Shown here: one piece after another, positions 1 through 6,225 of the stretch
Layout of the letters: each line of letters starts with the position of its first letter
How positions within the stretch are numbered: the stretch's first letter is position 1
NCBI GenBank assembly: GCA_041168905.1
Contig: JBEEJZ010000079.1
Coordinates: 1 to 64,000, forward strand
Direction: 5' to 3'
DNA from: JBEEJZ01 sp041168905
Lineage (GTDB): Bacteria; Pseudomonadota; Gammaproteobacteria; Burkholderiales; Burkholderiaceae_C
Length of the DNA: 64,000 nucleotides
Notes under the pieces: model-generated
Told to the model about the DNA's origin: nothing
Seen by the model: the letters and a program-made list of their open reading frames with translations, nothing else
Databases searched by the model: none
Program-made: the position numbers and the translations under genes

Positions 1-114
1 CGATGACTACAATTCTTACCACCCGCACAGCGCGTTGGGCTACCTGCCGGCCAAGCTGTTCAGGGAGAAACGAGCGGTAAATTAAACATACCGGCGGTAC
101 TGCGTTACGGGGTC
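1..114 (+). mobile_element. 3' end of an IS3-family insertion sequence
   Basis: The window opens inside an IS3-family transposase reading frame that stops at 85. The element should end shortly after the stop; a likely terminus is the GGGTCA ending at 114, since IS3-family elements usually end in CA. The lipoprotein frame on the opposite strand runs into this sequence and stops at 105-107, as expected if the insertion truncated it. The left end lies outside the window, so the exact boundary and target duplication cannot be seen. Confidence 0.6.
2..85 (+). CDS. IS3-family transposase OrfB, C-terminal fragment
   Basis: The last 27 codons of a DDE transposase are visible, reading DDYNSYHPHSALGYLPAK and then a short basic tail before TAA at 83-85. 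The HPHSALGYLP string is the characteristic end of the IS3-family rve integrase domain, which catalyses strand transfer of the element. The gene is cut by the window edge, not necessarily broken. No subgroup can be assigned from this fragment. Confidence 0.85.
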   Translation, partial: DDYNSYHPHSALGYLPAKLFREKRAVN

Positions 115-485
115 AAGACCAGCGTGATGTTGACAGATGAATTACCTGCGATCAGGCTATGCAAAGTCACGGAGGCATCGTCACCCGAATCCAGAACGAC
201 TTTGCCGGTCGTTCGAACAATATAAGGAGCAACTAATCCAGTTAACAGTGCAGGAGGGATGATGAAGTCGCCATTAGCATCGGTTGTTACGACTGCAACA
301 CCTGTTGCCTCGTTTTGACCTGTTGGCTCTTGTCCACGCGAATCCTTGATGAACACCGGAGCATTGGCCATTGGAGCTCCGGTCGCTGCAGTCCCTGATA
401 TGGATGTCAAAGGCGATGAGCCACCGCCACAAGCGACCAAAACGGCGGATGTAAGTGCGGCCAATGCAATGTTTAATTTTTTCAT
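105..485 (-). CDS. Putative lipoprotein, probably truncated by the IS element
   Basis: The 126-residue protein begins MKKLNIALAAL, followed by a lipobox (LVAC, lipidated Cys about residue 19) and a Gly/Ser-rich linker, so it should be an envelope lipoprotein. The ATG at 485 is chosen because it places a classical signal peptide at the N-terminus; the longer frame from 518 adds 11 residues before it. The rest resembles a carboxypeptidase-regulatory-like beta domain (ATGAPMANAPVFIKD, then a TTDANGDF turn). The frame ends abruptly after VNIT, where it enters the IS3 terminus, so the C-terminus is probably lost. Function unknown. Confidence 0.6.
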   Translation of the reverse strand: MKKLNIALAALTSAVLVACGGGSSPLTSISGTAATGAPMANAPVFIKDSRGQEPTGQNEATGVAVVTTDANGDFIIPPALLTGLVAPYIVRTTGKVVLDSGDDASVTLHSLIAGNSSVNITLVLTP

Positions 486-839
486 TTCTATTAATTTAAA
501 TAGTTTGGACGATTGCATAGTAGCGTCACTCGATGAAAGTTGGTGTTATTTTTATAAGCAATTTCCCTGAGTAGCCTTCAAAAAATACAAGACACGAAGC
601 GGCTGGCCAGTCTTAACGGCCCCCTAAAAGCTGCATAAAACGCATATGCAGCGTCGTTTCCAATTCCGGTAGCGACACGGATTGAAGGCTGGTCGGTCGC
701 GAGCTGTAGGGCTTGCTGGTGCATCAAGTGTCGTTTTTCCCGACACTTGATCACCGCTACCGTGACCCGCACATTCCCGAATTGCGCCAAGTTACGACGC
801 AGTACAAAATCACCAAAGTTATCAAAAAGGATAAAAGCA
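486..839. other. Intergenic region with a 10-bp inverted repeat
   Basis: No convincing gene lies between the lipoprotein start and the PsiF-type gene. The notable item is a perfect inverted repeat, TCAAGTGTCG at 724-733 and CGACACTTGA at 741-750, separated by TTTTTCC. Neither strand has a following T-run, so it is not an obvious terminator; it may be an operator or RNA hairpin ahead of the PsiF gene. No confident promoter was recognised. Confidence 0.45.
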
Positions 840-1103
840 ATGAAATCAACTCAAACTGCCATCTTCGTGCTGCTGGCCAGCCTTGCCTTCAGCACCGCCT
901 CTTTCGCGCAAACACCAGAGCCAACTTGCAATTCTGTTGCTCTGGAAAGAAAGCTGGCTGGTGCAGCCAAAACTTCGTTCTTGAAAAAATGCGAACGCCA
1001 AGCAACCGAAAAATGTGAAGCTGCCGCCGCTGAGCGCAAGCTGGCTGGCGCAGCCAAGAACAGCAATGTGAAGAAGTGCGTCAAGGATGCTGTGGGCGAG
1101 TAA
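840..1103 (+). CDS. PsiF repeat-containing secreted protein
   Basis: An 87-residue protein with a signal peptide (hydrophobic residues 7-20, likely cleavage after SFA at 23). The mature part holds two PsiF repeats, ERKLAGAAKTSFLKKC and ERKLAGAAKNSNVKKC, with paired Cys residues that could form disulfides in the periplasm. The family is named after E. coli PsiF, a phosphate-starvation-induced protein; its biochemical role is unknown. The start at 840 is preceded by AAGGA with suitable spacing and begins the signal peptide, so I prefer it to the longer upstream frame. It stands alone between the truncated lipoprotein and queD. Confidence 0.85.
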   Translation: MKSTQTAIFVLLASLAFSTASFAQTPEPTCNSVALERKLAGAAKTSFLKKCERQATEKCEAAAAERKLAGAAKNSNVKKCVKDAVGE

Positions 1104-1125
1104 TCAGCGTCATTTTCTAGGACGG

Positions 1126-1139
1126 TTGATCAAGCCAAC
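1126..1139. repeat. 14-bp direct repeat, left copy
   Basis: TTGATCAAGCCAAC occurs here and again at 2269-2282, where it overlaps the 3' end of the integrase gene. The two copies bracket queD-queE. Similarity continues more loosely to the right of both copies (GCC.CCATCGT). This could be an attachment-site core duplicated by integration, or simply conserved integrase 3'-end sequence. Confidence 0.55.
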
Positions 1140-1159
1140 CGCTCAGCCACCATCGTTAG
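1130..1159 (-). pseudogene. Remnant of a tyrosine-integrase 3' end
   Basis: On the minus strand this stretch reads LTMVAERLA-stop, against ATMAADKLA-stop at the end of the intact integrase at 2273. The match is 7 of the last 9 residues plus the stop, and it sits within the shared 14-bp repeat. Similarity stops within about ten codons. It is probably scar sequence from an earlier integration at the same site. Too short to be certain. Confidence 0.4.
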
Positions 1160-1240
1160 CCAAGAACACCCACGGCCCATTGCTTGCGCGCAGGTTCGTC
1201 ATTCAATATCAGGCTAATGAATGAGCGATCTATAAGTGTT

Positions 1241-1612
1241 TCAATCAGGCTCACAAATTAAACGGCAACGGTCGCCGCTAGCCTGGCGCTCGACCATCAC
1301 GCAGGAGATGCCCGTAAGGTGCTGCCGAAGTTGCTGGTAGATAAATAGGCACAGATTTTCAAGGGTAGCCGCGCCGATACCCTCAACCTCATCGAGGAGA
1401 TGATGGTCCAGTTGCTGGCGTACGCGCTCGATCTCCAAACGTAAAAACCCCAAGTCCAACATCATCCCAGTTCGCGGGTCAGGCACACCTGAAAGAGTGA
1501 CTTCTGCGTGGTAAGTATGCCCGTGGATGCGTCTGCTGCCTTCTGCTTCAATTTGGCGAGCTAATGTATGTGCGGCTTCAAAAAAGAATCGCTGGCTAAG
1601 TTCATACTTCAT
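1241..1612 (-). CDS. queD: 6-carboxy-5,6,7,8-tetrahydropterin synthase (QueD)
   Basis: A 123-residue T-fold protein of the QueD/PTPS family, which converts 7,8-dihydroneopterin triphosphate to 6-carboxytetrahydropterin in the preQ0/queuosine pathway. Zinc ligands are visible: the His of FEAAH near residue 13 and the HGH motif near 33-35. LDHH and VERQASGDRC follow. The Cys that precedes HGH in the usual C-x3-HGH motif is Ser here (SRRIHGH), an unusual feature. The ATG at 1612 overlaps the queE stop as ATGA, so the two are translationally coupled. The alternative upstream Met would add 20 non-homologous residues. Confidence 0.92.
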   Translation of the reverse strand: MKYELSQRFFFEAAHTLARQIEAEGSRRIHGHTYHAEVTLSGVPDPRTGMMLDLGFLRLEIERVRQQLDHHLLDEVEGIGAATLENLCLFIYQQLRQHLTGISCVMVERQASGDRCRLICEPD

Positions 1613-2241
1613 CGAATCCCGATCCATTTGTGAGTCTGCACACTCAGTTTCCAATGTGGATGAGCTTGACAATATTCCACTGCAGCTTGAGTGTTTTGCT
1701 CACGCTGTGGGCCGTCCATTGGTTGCAAACAAAAATTCTGGAAATCCAGCGCCGCAAACTGCTCTGGATCGATTCCTTTTTGAGGATAGACCAACTTTAA
1801 CTCTTGCCCTTGCGCAACGACCGTGAGACTGCCTGCTTTAGGACTAACGCATAGCCAGTCGATCCCCATCGGCGGCAAGATAGTGCCATTTGTCTCGACT
1901 GCAATCTCAAAATCCAAGTTATGCAGGGCATCAATCAAAACAGCGTCCGTTTGAAGCAACGGCTCACCACCTGTCAGAACGACAAAGCGATTCGATTGAT
2001 TTAAGGGCCAATGCTCAGCAATTGTTTGGGCTAACGACTCTGCACTCAGATACTTACCACCACAAGTGCCATCAATCCCTACAAAATCAGTGTCGCAAAA
2101 TCGGCAGACAGCGCTGCTGCGGTCCTCTTCTCGACCACTCCAAAGATTACAACCAGAAAAACGACAAAAAACGGCTGCACGCCCTGCTTGAGCCCCTTCG
2201 CCTTGGAGTGTGTAGAAAATTTCTTTTACGCTGTAAGTCAT
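1609..2241 (-). CDS. queE: 7-carboxy-7-deazaguanine synthase (QueE)
   Basis: A 210-residue radical-SAM enzyme that rearranges 6-carboxytetrahydropterin to 7-carboxy-7-deazaguanine, the step after QueD. The N-terminal YTLQGEGAQAGRAAVFCRFS leads into the cluster-binding cysteines: CRFSGC, then about 14 residues, then CRFC. This spacing is typical of one QueE clade. LTGGEPLLQ is the SAM-contacting GGEP motif. It is first in a two-gene operon with queD, with a 4-bp overlap. QueC and QueF are not in the window. The gene is full length and should be chromosomal housekeeping rather than part of the defence island. Confidence 0.95.
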   Translation of the reverse strand: MTYSVKEIFYTLQGEGAQAGRAAVFCRFSGCNLWSGREEDRSSAVCRFCDTDFVGIDGTCGGKYLSAESLAQTIAEHWPLNQSNRFVVLTGGEPLLQTDAVLIDALHNLDFEIAVETNGTILPPMGIDWLCVSPKAGSLTVVAQGQELKLVYPQKGIDPEQFAALDFQNFCLQPMDGPQREQNTQAAVEYCQAHPHWKLSVQTHKWIGIR

Positions 2242-2265
2242 AGCCTATTTTCTCATTGACCAGCA

Positions 2266-2282
2266 GGCTTGATCAAGCCAAC
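2266..2282. repeat. Palindrome and right copy of the 14-bp direct repeat
   Basis: GGCTTGATCAAGCC at 2266-2279 is a perfect 14-bp palindrome overlapping the integrase stop codon. TTGATCAAGCCAAC at 2269-2282 repeats the sequence at 1126-1139. Tyrosine integrases often act on sites at one end of their own gene, so this is a candidate attachment-site core. Confidence 0.5.
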
Positions 2283-3511
2283 TTATCCGCCGCCATCGTC
2301 GCAGTCAATTTTGAGTAGTGGCGTTCGATCATCGCCGCACTGTTGCCCATCTGCTTGCTCAGCGTGTGTATGTCCACCTCGCCGCGCAACATCTCCAGCG
2401 TGGCGTAGGTGTGCCGCAATGAATACAAAGTCCTGTTGTCCCCATTAGCATCAAGTGCCAGCCCGCTATCTCGCATCAATCGCCTGAATGTACCCACAAA
2501 GCTGTGCGGTTGGTGACCATCGCTGAACCTGAACAGCAAGTGGGGCACCCTCGTCTGTAGTGACGTTTCAAACGACAGTTCAGCAATGTCTTTCTGCCGT
2601 GCGTGTAGCCGTCGTAAGACATCTACCGCTCGATGCTTGGCAATGAGCCAACGACCGCCAGTCTTGCCATTCACCCATATCCGCAAGTACCTGATGCCTT
2701 TGTCGTTGTGCCATTCAATGTCACGCCAACGGATGCCCATTGCCTCAGTGCCGTGCCGCATACCTGTGTACAAAAGCATTTCCACATAGTCGCGGGTCAG
2801 CGGACGGATTTCACGTTCAACCGCCAGCCTGCCCTGTTGGCTCCACGCAGGCATAAATGCCAACAGCTGTTCAATCTCTTGCTCGCTGAATGCGGGACGT
2901 GTCTTGCTCTTTTCGCCCTTGCTGGTCAGTCGCGGTACTGGCACTCGCTCGCTGATGAATCCACGATCCACCGCCGTGCCAATCACCCTGTTCCACGCTG
3001 ACGCAAAGTTGTTGAGTGTGCTGGTCTTGGGTGCCCTTGCCAGTCGCCTGTCCCGCCACATCTCGAGTTCACGAATGTCTGTGTAGCTCAGCTCTTCGAG
3101 CCTTCGCTCTCCAAAGTACGGCACGAAATACCGCTCGATGATGCTGGCGTAGTCATTCAAACTCGACTTGGTCTTTTTCAGGTCAATCAAGTGCCTGAGT
3201 TCCTCCAAGCAGATGCGGGCAATCTGTGCAAACGAGTGTGCTTGGTGTGCAAGTCCTAACTTCTGTCGGTATCTGGATTCGTCATACAGGTCACACGCCG
3301 CCGCAATGGCCAGTTCGAGTGAAGCCTTGCCAGTTGATTGGCGATGCCAAGTGCCATCAGCCAGCTTGTAGCGGCATTGGTAAAGCAGGCTGCGGCTGCG
3401 CCTGTACAGCACTAATTCACCATCGCGCAAGTGGATGGTCTGCGGCTGTGTGGTGGGCAGGCTGGTGAGCAGCCTTCGGATATGCCTGGGCTGTGTTGGT
3501 GACTTGCTCAT
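2273..3511 (-). CDS. Tyrosine recombinase/integrase of the genomic island
   Basis: A 412-residue phage-type integrase. An N-terminal arm-binding region is followed by a SAM-like core-binding domain and the C-terminal catalytic domain. Catalytic features are Arg in TGMRHGTEA, Lys in NGKTGGRW, the H-x2-R pair equivalent in SLRHTYA, and the nucleophilic Tyr in ERHYSK. The usual second His (LGH) is Asn here (QMGNS), which some families tolerate. It reads toward queE with a 31-bp gap and is preceded by a minus-strand terminator-like hairpin. It most likely mobilised the island to its right; it lies about 26 kb from the first prophage gene, so it is probably not the prophage integrase. Confidence 0.92.
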   Translation of the reverse strand: MSKSPTQPRHIRRLLTSLPTTQPQTIHLRDGELVLYRRSRSLLYQCRYKLADGTWHRQSTGKASLELAIAAACDLYDESRYRQKLGLAHQAHSFAQIARICLEELRHLIDLKKTKSSLNDYASIIERYFVPYFGERRLEELSYTDIRELEMWRDRRLARAPKTSTLNNFASAWNRVIGTAVDRGFISERVPVPRLTSKGEKSKTRPAFSEQEIEQLLAFMPAWSQQGRLAVEREIRPLTRDYVEMLLYTGMRHGTEAMGIRWRDIEWHNDKGIRYLRIWVNGKTGGRWLIAKHRAVDVLRRLHARQKDIAELSFETSLQTRVPHLLFRFSDGHQPHSFVGTFRRLMRDSGLALDANGDNRTLYSLRHTYATLEMLRGEVDIHTLSKQMGNSAAMIERHYSKLTATMAADKLA

Positions 3512-3582
3512 CAGGCAAAGTCCCCCAGCGTGCTGCCAAAGTGGCTGGAGCGTGGTTGTCGTTTTAAACGACGCTCAGACAA

Positions 3583-3618
3583 AGAAAAAACCGTTGCCTC
3601 CTTGCGAAGACAACGGTT
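3583..3618 (-). terminator. Rho-independent terminator-like hairpin upstream of the integrase
   Basis: Stem arms AACCGTTG (3589-3596) and CAACGGTT (3611-3618) enclose a 14-base loop. On the minus strand the stem is followed by TTTTTTCTTT, a good U-tract. It lies about 70 bp before the integrase start, so it would stop read-through from the right or act as an attenuator in the integrase leader. Confidence 0.65.
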
Positions 3619-3853
3619 CTTGTTTGGTGGTGGATTATAGCACTCCCGATGACGACCCTCCCGTAATTTTGCGCCAATGGTCGCAAAACGCCCGGTCAGT
3701 TGGGAAATCCGAGGAAGGAAAACGATCTTCGATGATCCCCCACCACTTCCCGGCTCATCACGAAAGACCACTCACCAGACCGACATGCTTCCGTGCGATG
3801 GTGATCTGGATCACCGGCATGCATCGACTTCCCTCTCCTCATCTAGACCATTG
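3619..3853. other. Intergenic region with a 16-bp palindrome
   Basis: No gene is evident between the integrase leader and the higBA promoter. GGTGATCTGGATCACC at 3800-3815 is a perfect palindrome (7-bp arms, TG centre), a typical operator-like sequence. It lies about 40 bp upstream of the higBA -35 and could serve that promoter or the integrase. Short frames here have no ribosome-binding site or recognisable product. Confidence 0.45.
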
Positions 3854-3882
3854 TTGACTTTTCCCTTTTTGGGAAATACAAT
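3854..3882 (+). promoter_or_regulatory. higBA promoter with embedded operator
   Basis: TTGACT at 3854-3859 and TACAAT at 3877-3882 form a near-consensus sigma-70 promoter with a 17-base spacer. The spacer itself (3860-3876) is a perfect palindrome, TTTCCC-TTTTT-GGGAAA. HigA antitoxins normally repress their own promoter through such palindromes, so an antitoxin dimer here would cover the -35/-10 interval. Transcription should start about 3888-3892, just before higB. Confidence 0.8.
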
Positions 3883-3913
3883 GCGAGTCTGACCATGAAC
3901 ACATCATCCCTAC

Positions 3914-4198
3914 ATGCGAATTCTGGGTTTGCCCATCCTCGAGGCGTTCAAAAAAAATCATGCAGCCTCGCGTGGGCCACTGGACGCATGGCAGACGGAT
4001 GTCGAGCGTGAGAACTGGAAAACGTCTCATGACATCAAGCGCAGATACAGAAGCGCGGATTTCTTGGCAGACAACAGAGTCATCTTTGACATCAAGGGTA
4101 ACTCATACCGGCTTGTGGTCAAGGTTCGATATCAGAACGGACTGGTGTTGGTTGAGTGGGTCGGGACACATGCCGAGTACGACAAGAAAAAGTTCTAG
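3914..4198 (+). CDS. higB: HigB-type mRNA interferase toxin
   Basis: A 94-residue RelE-superfamily toxin of the HigB family, which cleaves mRNA in the ribosome. Family features are the N-terminal LEAFKKNH helix, the basic segment ENWKTSHDIKRRYRSADF, and the FDIKGNSYRLVVKVRY strand pair ending in the conserved WVGTHAEYDK. It is full length for the family. It lies upstream of its antitoxin, the HigBA order, and downstream of the strong palindrome-bearing promoter. The Shine-Dalgarno sequence is poor, which may keep toxin translation low. Confidence 0.92.
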   Translation: MRILGLPILEAFKKNHAASRGPLDAWQTDVERENWKTSHDIKRRYRSADFLADNRVIFDIKGNSYRLVVKVRYQNGLVLVEWVGTHAEYDKKKF

Positions 4199-4240
4199 GC
4201 CAACGTGTGTAAGGAAAGAAAACGACAAGTGGAGATGGCG

Positions 4241-5455
4241 ATGAATGTGAAGATCATCAAAAGTGCGAAAGACTACGAAGCAGCGATGGCGCGCTTGTCT
4301 GCGCTCATGTCGCTCGATCCAAAGGCTAACTCGAAGGAAGAAAACGAGCTCGAACTGTTGGCTTTGGTCATTCAGGACTTCGAACGGCAAACCGTTCCCC
4401 CTGTAAAAGCAGATCCGATCGAGTCGATTCTTTTCCGGATGGATCAGATGCAGCTCTCCCGCAAGGATCTAATCCCTTACATCGGCTCAATCTCCAAGGT
4501 CTCGGAGGTGCTGTCGCGCAAGCGCCCACTGTCCCTGCCCATGATCCGCCGACTTAACCAGGGCTTGGGCATCCCCGCTGACATCCTGATCGAAGATGTC
4601 GAAACAGACAGTTCGGTCATCGACCAAGAGCCGGAAATGGACTTCTCTCGTTTCCCGCTCAAAGAAATGATGGAGAGGGGTTGCTTCGGGGACTTCGAAG
4701 GAAATGCGCAGCGCCTCAAAGAATACGCAGAAGACTTGGTCAGGAAATTCATGCAAGACCTGTTACCAAAACAGGTCAGCCCGGCTTTTCTGCGCGCCCC
4801 GATGCATCAGCGCGGGGATCGCCAAGCCGATGATATGGCCCTCTTGGCTTGGCGTATGTGCGTCTTGCGACAGGCGCGCGCCATCAACGCTGCCAGAGAG
4901 TACAAGCACGGAACCATCACACCGGCCTGGTTGCGTGAGCTGGCCAAGCTCTCCACTTTCGATGAGGGCCCAAAGCTTGCGCGCGAGTACCTAGCCCGTC
5001 ACGGCATCACGCTCGTCATCGAAAAGCACTTCAAGCGCACCTTCCTCGATGGTGCGGCAATGCTAGACAACGATCGACCGATCGTCGCCTTAACGTTGCG
5101 ACATGACCGATTCGACAACTTCTGGTTTGCCTTGCTCCACGAATTGGCCCACGTTGCCAAGCATCTGACAGCCGAGGCTCCGGTATTCATCGACGACTTG
5201 GATCGCAGCAATCCTCAAAAGGTCGAAGCGGAAGCCGACGCCATGGCAGGAGAGGCGCTGATTCCTGAAAGGAGCTGGCGCACCGCCAAGGTGCGGACAA
5301 CACTTCTGTCAGAAGACGCCATCGCTTTCGCCGACGAGATCGGTGTGCATCCGGCCATCGTGGCAGGTCGCCTGCGTCATGAAGAAAAGAACTTCCGCCT
5401 GCTCTCACACCTCATCGGCAAGACGGGACAGGTCAGCCAAATACTGGATCAATGA
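4241..5455 (+). CDS. higA: HigA antitoxin fused to an ImmA/IrrE-type metallopeptidase
   Basis: A 404-residue protein, about three times the usual HigA length. The N-terminal ~130 residues are a complete HigA antitoxin (MNVKIIKSAKDYEAA start; HTH around residues 60-115 with SRKDLIPYIGS and VSEVLSRKRPL). The C-terminal ~250 residues match ImmA/IrrE zinc peptidases, with HELAH near residue 300 and a downstream Glu-rich EAEADAMAGE motif. The second ATG (4241) is chosen because GGAG lies 6 bases ahead; the first ATG abuts it. It probably neutralises HigB and represses the operon. The peptidase half could cleave the antitoxin domain or another repressor; that is inference. Confidence 0.88.
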   Translation: MNVKIIKSAKDYEAAMARLSALMSLDPKANSKEENELELLALVIQDFERQTVPPVKADPIESILFRMDQMQLSRKDLIPYIGSISKVSEVLSRKRPLSLPMIRRLNQGLGIPADILIEDVETDSSVIDQEPEMDFSRFPLKEMMERGCFGDFEGNAQRLKEYAEDLVRKFMQDLLPKQVSPAFLRAPMHQRGDRQADDMALLAWRMCVLRQARAINAAREYKHGTITPAWLRELAKLSTFDEGPKLAREYLARHGITLVIEKHFKRTFLDGAAMLDNDRPIVALTLRHDRFDNFWFALLHELAHVAKHLTAEAPVFIDDLDRSNPQKVEAEADAMAGEALIPERSWRTAKVRTTLLSEDAIAFADEIGVHPAIVAGRLRHEEKNFRLLSHLIGKTGQVSQILDQ

Positions 5456-5459
5456 ATAA

Positions 5460-5476
5460 AGTCCCAAAAAGGGAAC
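5460..5476. promoter_or_regulatory. Second HigA-like operator, just after higA
   Basis: AGTCCC-AAAAA-GGGAAC lies 5 bases after the higA stop. Its core TCCC-A5-GGGA matches the palindrome in the higBA promoter (TTCCC-T5-GGGAA read on the other strand). No good promoter hexamers flank it. Confidence 0.55.
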
Positions 5477-5483
5477 CAATCAT

Positions 5484-5512
5484 TTGCATTGATCCTTTTT
5501 TGGGATTATCAT
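5484..5512 (+). promoter_or_regulatory. Candidate second promoter with HigA-like operator in its spacer
   Basis: TTGCAT (5484-5489) and TATCAT (5507-5512) are separated by exactly 17 bases. The spacer (5490-5506) contains ATCC-T6-GGGAT, an imperfect version of the higBA operator placed the same way. It points away from higBA into the hairpin-rich stretch 5525-5661. Hexamers are weaker than those of the higBA promoter. Confidence 0.5.
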
Positions 5513-5518
5513 AGAATC

Positions 5519-5661
5519 TACTTGCCAGTACGGAATCGAACTCGCTCTCGAGTTAGTGCCTGTACTGGAGAGCATCTCGGTGTTGCCGCAGTTGGGTCTG
5601 TGCCCAAATGCTGACACTAAAGAAAAAGGCTCTGAAGTGCTACCAACACTCCAGAGCCTTT
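5519..5661 (+). ncRNA. Candidate structured RNA of three consecutive hairpins
   Basis: Hairpin 1 (5525-5568): CCAGTAC/GTACTGG outer stem, a symmetric 7+7 internal loop, then AACTCG/CGAGTT around CTCT. Hairpin 2 (5580-5617): GTGT/ACAC, CAG/CTG and TTGGG/CCCAA stacked with small loops. Hairpin 3 (5625-5661): AAAGGCTCTG with CAGAGCCTTT, extended by AGTG/CACT. Read on the minus strand, hairpin 3 is followed by TTTTTCTTT and would be a terminator; on the plus strand its U-tract is short. A promoter with a HigA-like operator lies directly upstream on plus. No known RNA family was recognised, and no convincing protein is encoded. Confidence 0.4.
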
Positions 5662-5785
5662 GGTGAGGTGAATAGGGGGCTACCAAACCACCCATGCACA
5701 TCATGTCTTGAACGGACAGTGGATTTTACCAGTTCGCGGTGTGCTGGCAAGCTAAAGCCCCCTCAACTTTCATGAGGAGTTGGCC
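5662..5785. other. Spacer before the recombinase module
   Basis: About 120 bases with no gene recognised. The last bases carry a strong Shine-Dalgarno sequence (ATGAGGAG) for the small ORF at 5786. Confidence 0.3.
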
Positions 5786-5908
5786 ATGGCCTACCACCGA
5801 TGGAAGAGCGTCTTTGTGCATGCATACACCCGGTTCCGGTTCGGACGCCGGGAGGCTGTATGCCAGCACTGGCGCTCGCACCCGGGTCAGATGCAATTGT
5901 TTGCCTGA
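5786..5908 (+). CDS. Small basic protein, 40 residues, unknown function
   Basis: The frame begins MAYHRWKSVFVHAYTRF and ends at TGA 5906-5908. AGGAG lies 7 bases before the ATG. The product is rich in Arg, His and aromatic residues (charged, no membrane segment), which is compatible with nucleic-acid binding. It is the first frame of the co-oriented block leading to the serine recombinase, 74 bp ahead of the next small gene. The good ribosome-binding site, composition and context support a real gene, but no family was recognised. Confidence 0.45.
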   Translation: MAYHRWKSVFVHAYTRFRFGRREAVCQHWRSHPGQMQLFA

Positions 5909-5982
5909 TCCATCACAGGCGGGAGTCAGTAGGACCTGACAACCGCCTTTCCCTCTTTCCGCGAACTGATAAGGAAAATCCT

Positions 5983-6141
5983 ATGTCCTCTAAGAAACCT
6001 AAGAACGAACATACCTCCGCACGCGTCGCTTCTACTGCGGCCAAGTTGTTGAGCAATCCACGCACACCTGCATCCGTCAAATCCGTGGCGGCATCGGCAC
6101 TGACCCAAAAGGCCAGTTCCAGCAAGTCAAAGGGTAAGTAA
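5983..6141 (+). CDS. Small conserved-type protein of the recombinase module, 52 residues
   Basis: MSSKKPKNEHTSARVAST... is a short Lys/Ser/Ala-rich protein predicted to be helical (AAKLLSNPRTPASVKSVAAS). AAGGAA lies 7 bases before the ATG at 5983, whereas longer frames upstream lack a site. Proteins of this pattern (N-terminal KP.., H-T-S-A, central RTP) occur as small companions of mobile-element genes; the role is unknown. It is followed by a hairpin (GCCCGC-CCTTC-GCGGGC region 6160-6177) without a U-tract. Confidence 0.6.
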   Translation: MSSKKPKNEHTSARVASTAAKLLSNPRTPASVKSVAASALTQKASSSKSKGK

Positions 6142-6196
6142 TCGTTGCAGCCTCCCGGTGCCCGCCCTTCGCGGGCATCGGCTGGGGCGTCAGTTC

Positions 6197-6216
6197 CCAT
6201 ACGAATTTTCGTATGG
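6197..6216. repeat. 9-bp inverted repeat ahead of the zinc-finger gene
   Basis: CCATACGAA (6197-6205) and TTCGTATGG (6208-6216) form a perfect palindrome with a TT centre, 10 bases before the ATG at 6226. It could be an operator or a translational hairpin that covers the ribosome-binding region. Confidence 0.5.
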
Positions 6217-6225
6217 AGAAATCTG

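Noticed and set aside
578..790. 70-codon minus-strand frame upstream of the PsiF gene
   Set aside because: It covers the inverted repeat, has no ribosome-binding site and shows no domain.
1241..2241. QueD-QueE as part of a 7-deazaguanine DNA modification (Dpd) system
   Set aside because: No DpdA, QueC or Dpd restriction genes are present; the pair looks like the normal queuosine operon.
3511..3771. 86-codon minus-strand frame upstream of the integrase
   Set aside because: It spans the terminator hairpin, with no family or ribosome-binding site.
5521..5570. Possible tRNA, because the minus strand contains GTTCGATTCC
   Set aside because: The bases around the T-loop-like string cannot form a T-stem and no acceptor or anticodon stem fits; the region folds as a two-stem hairpin instead.
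5480..5704. 74-codon minus-strand frame
   Set aside because: It crosses the hairpins and the second promoter, lacks a ribosome-binding site and has no recognisable domain.
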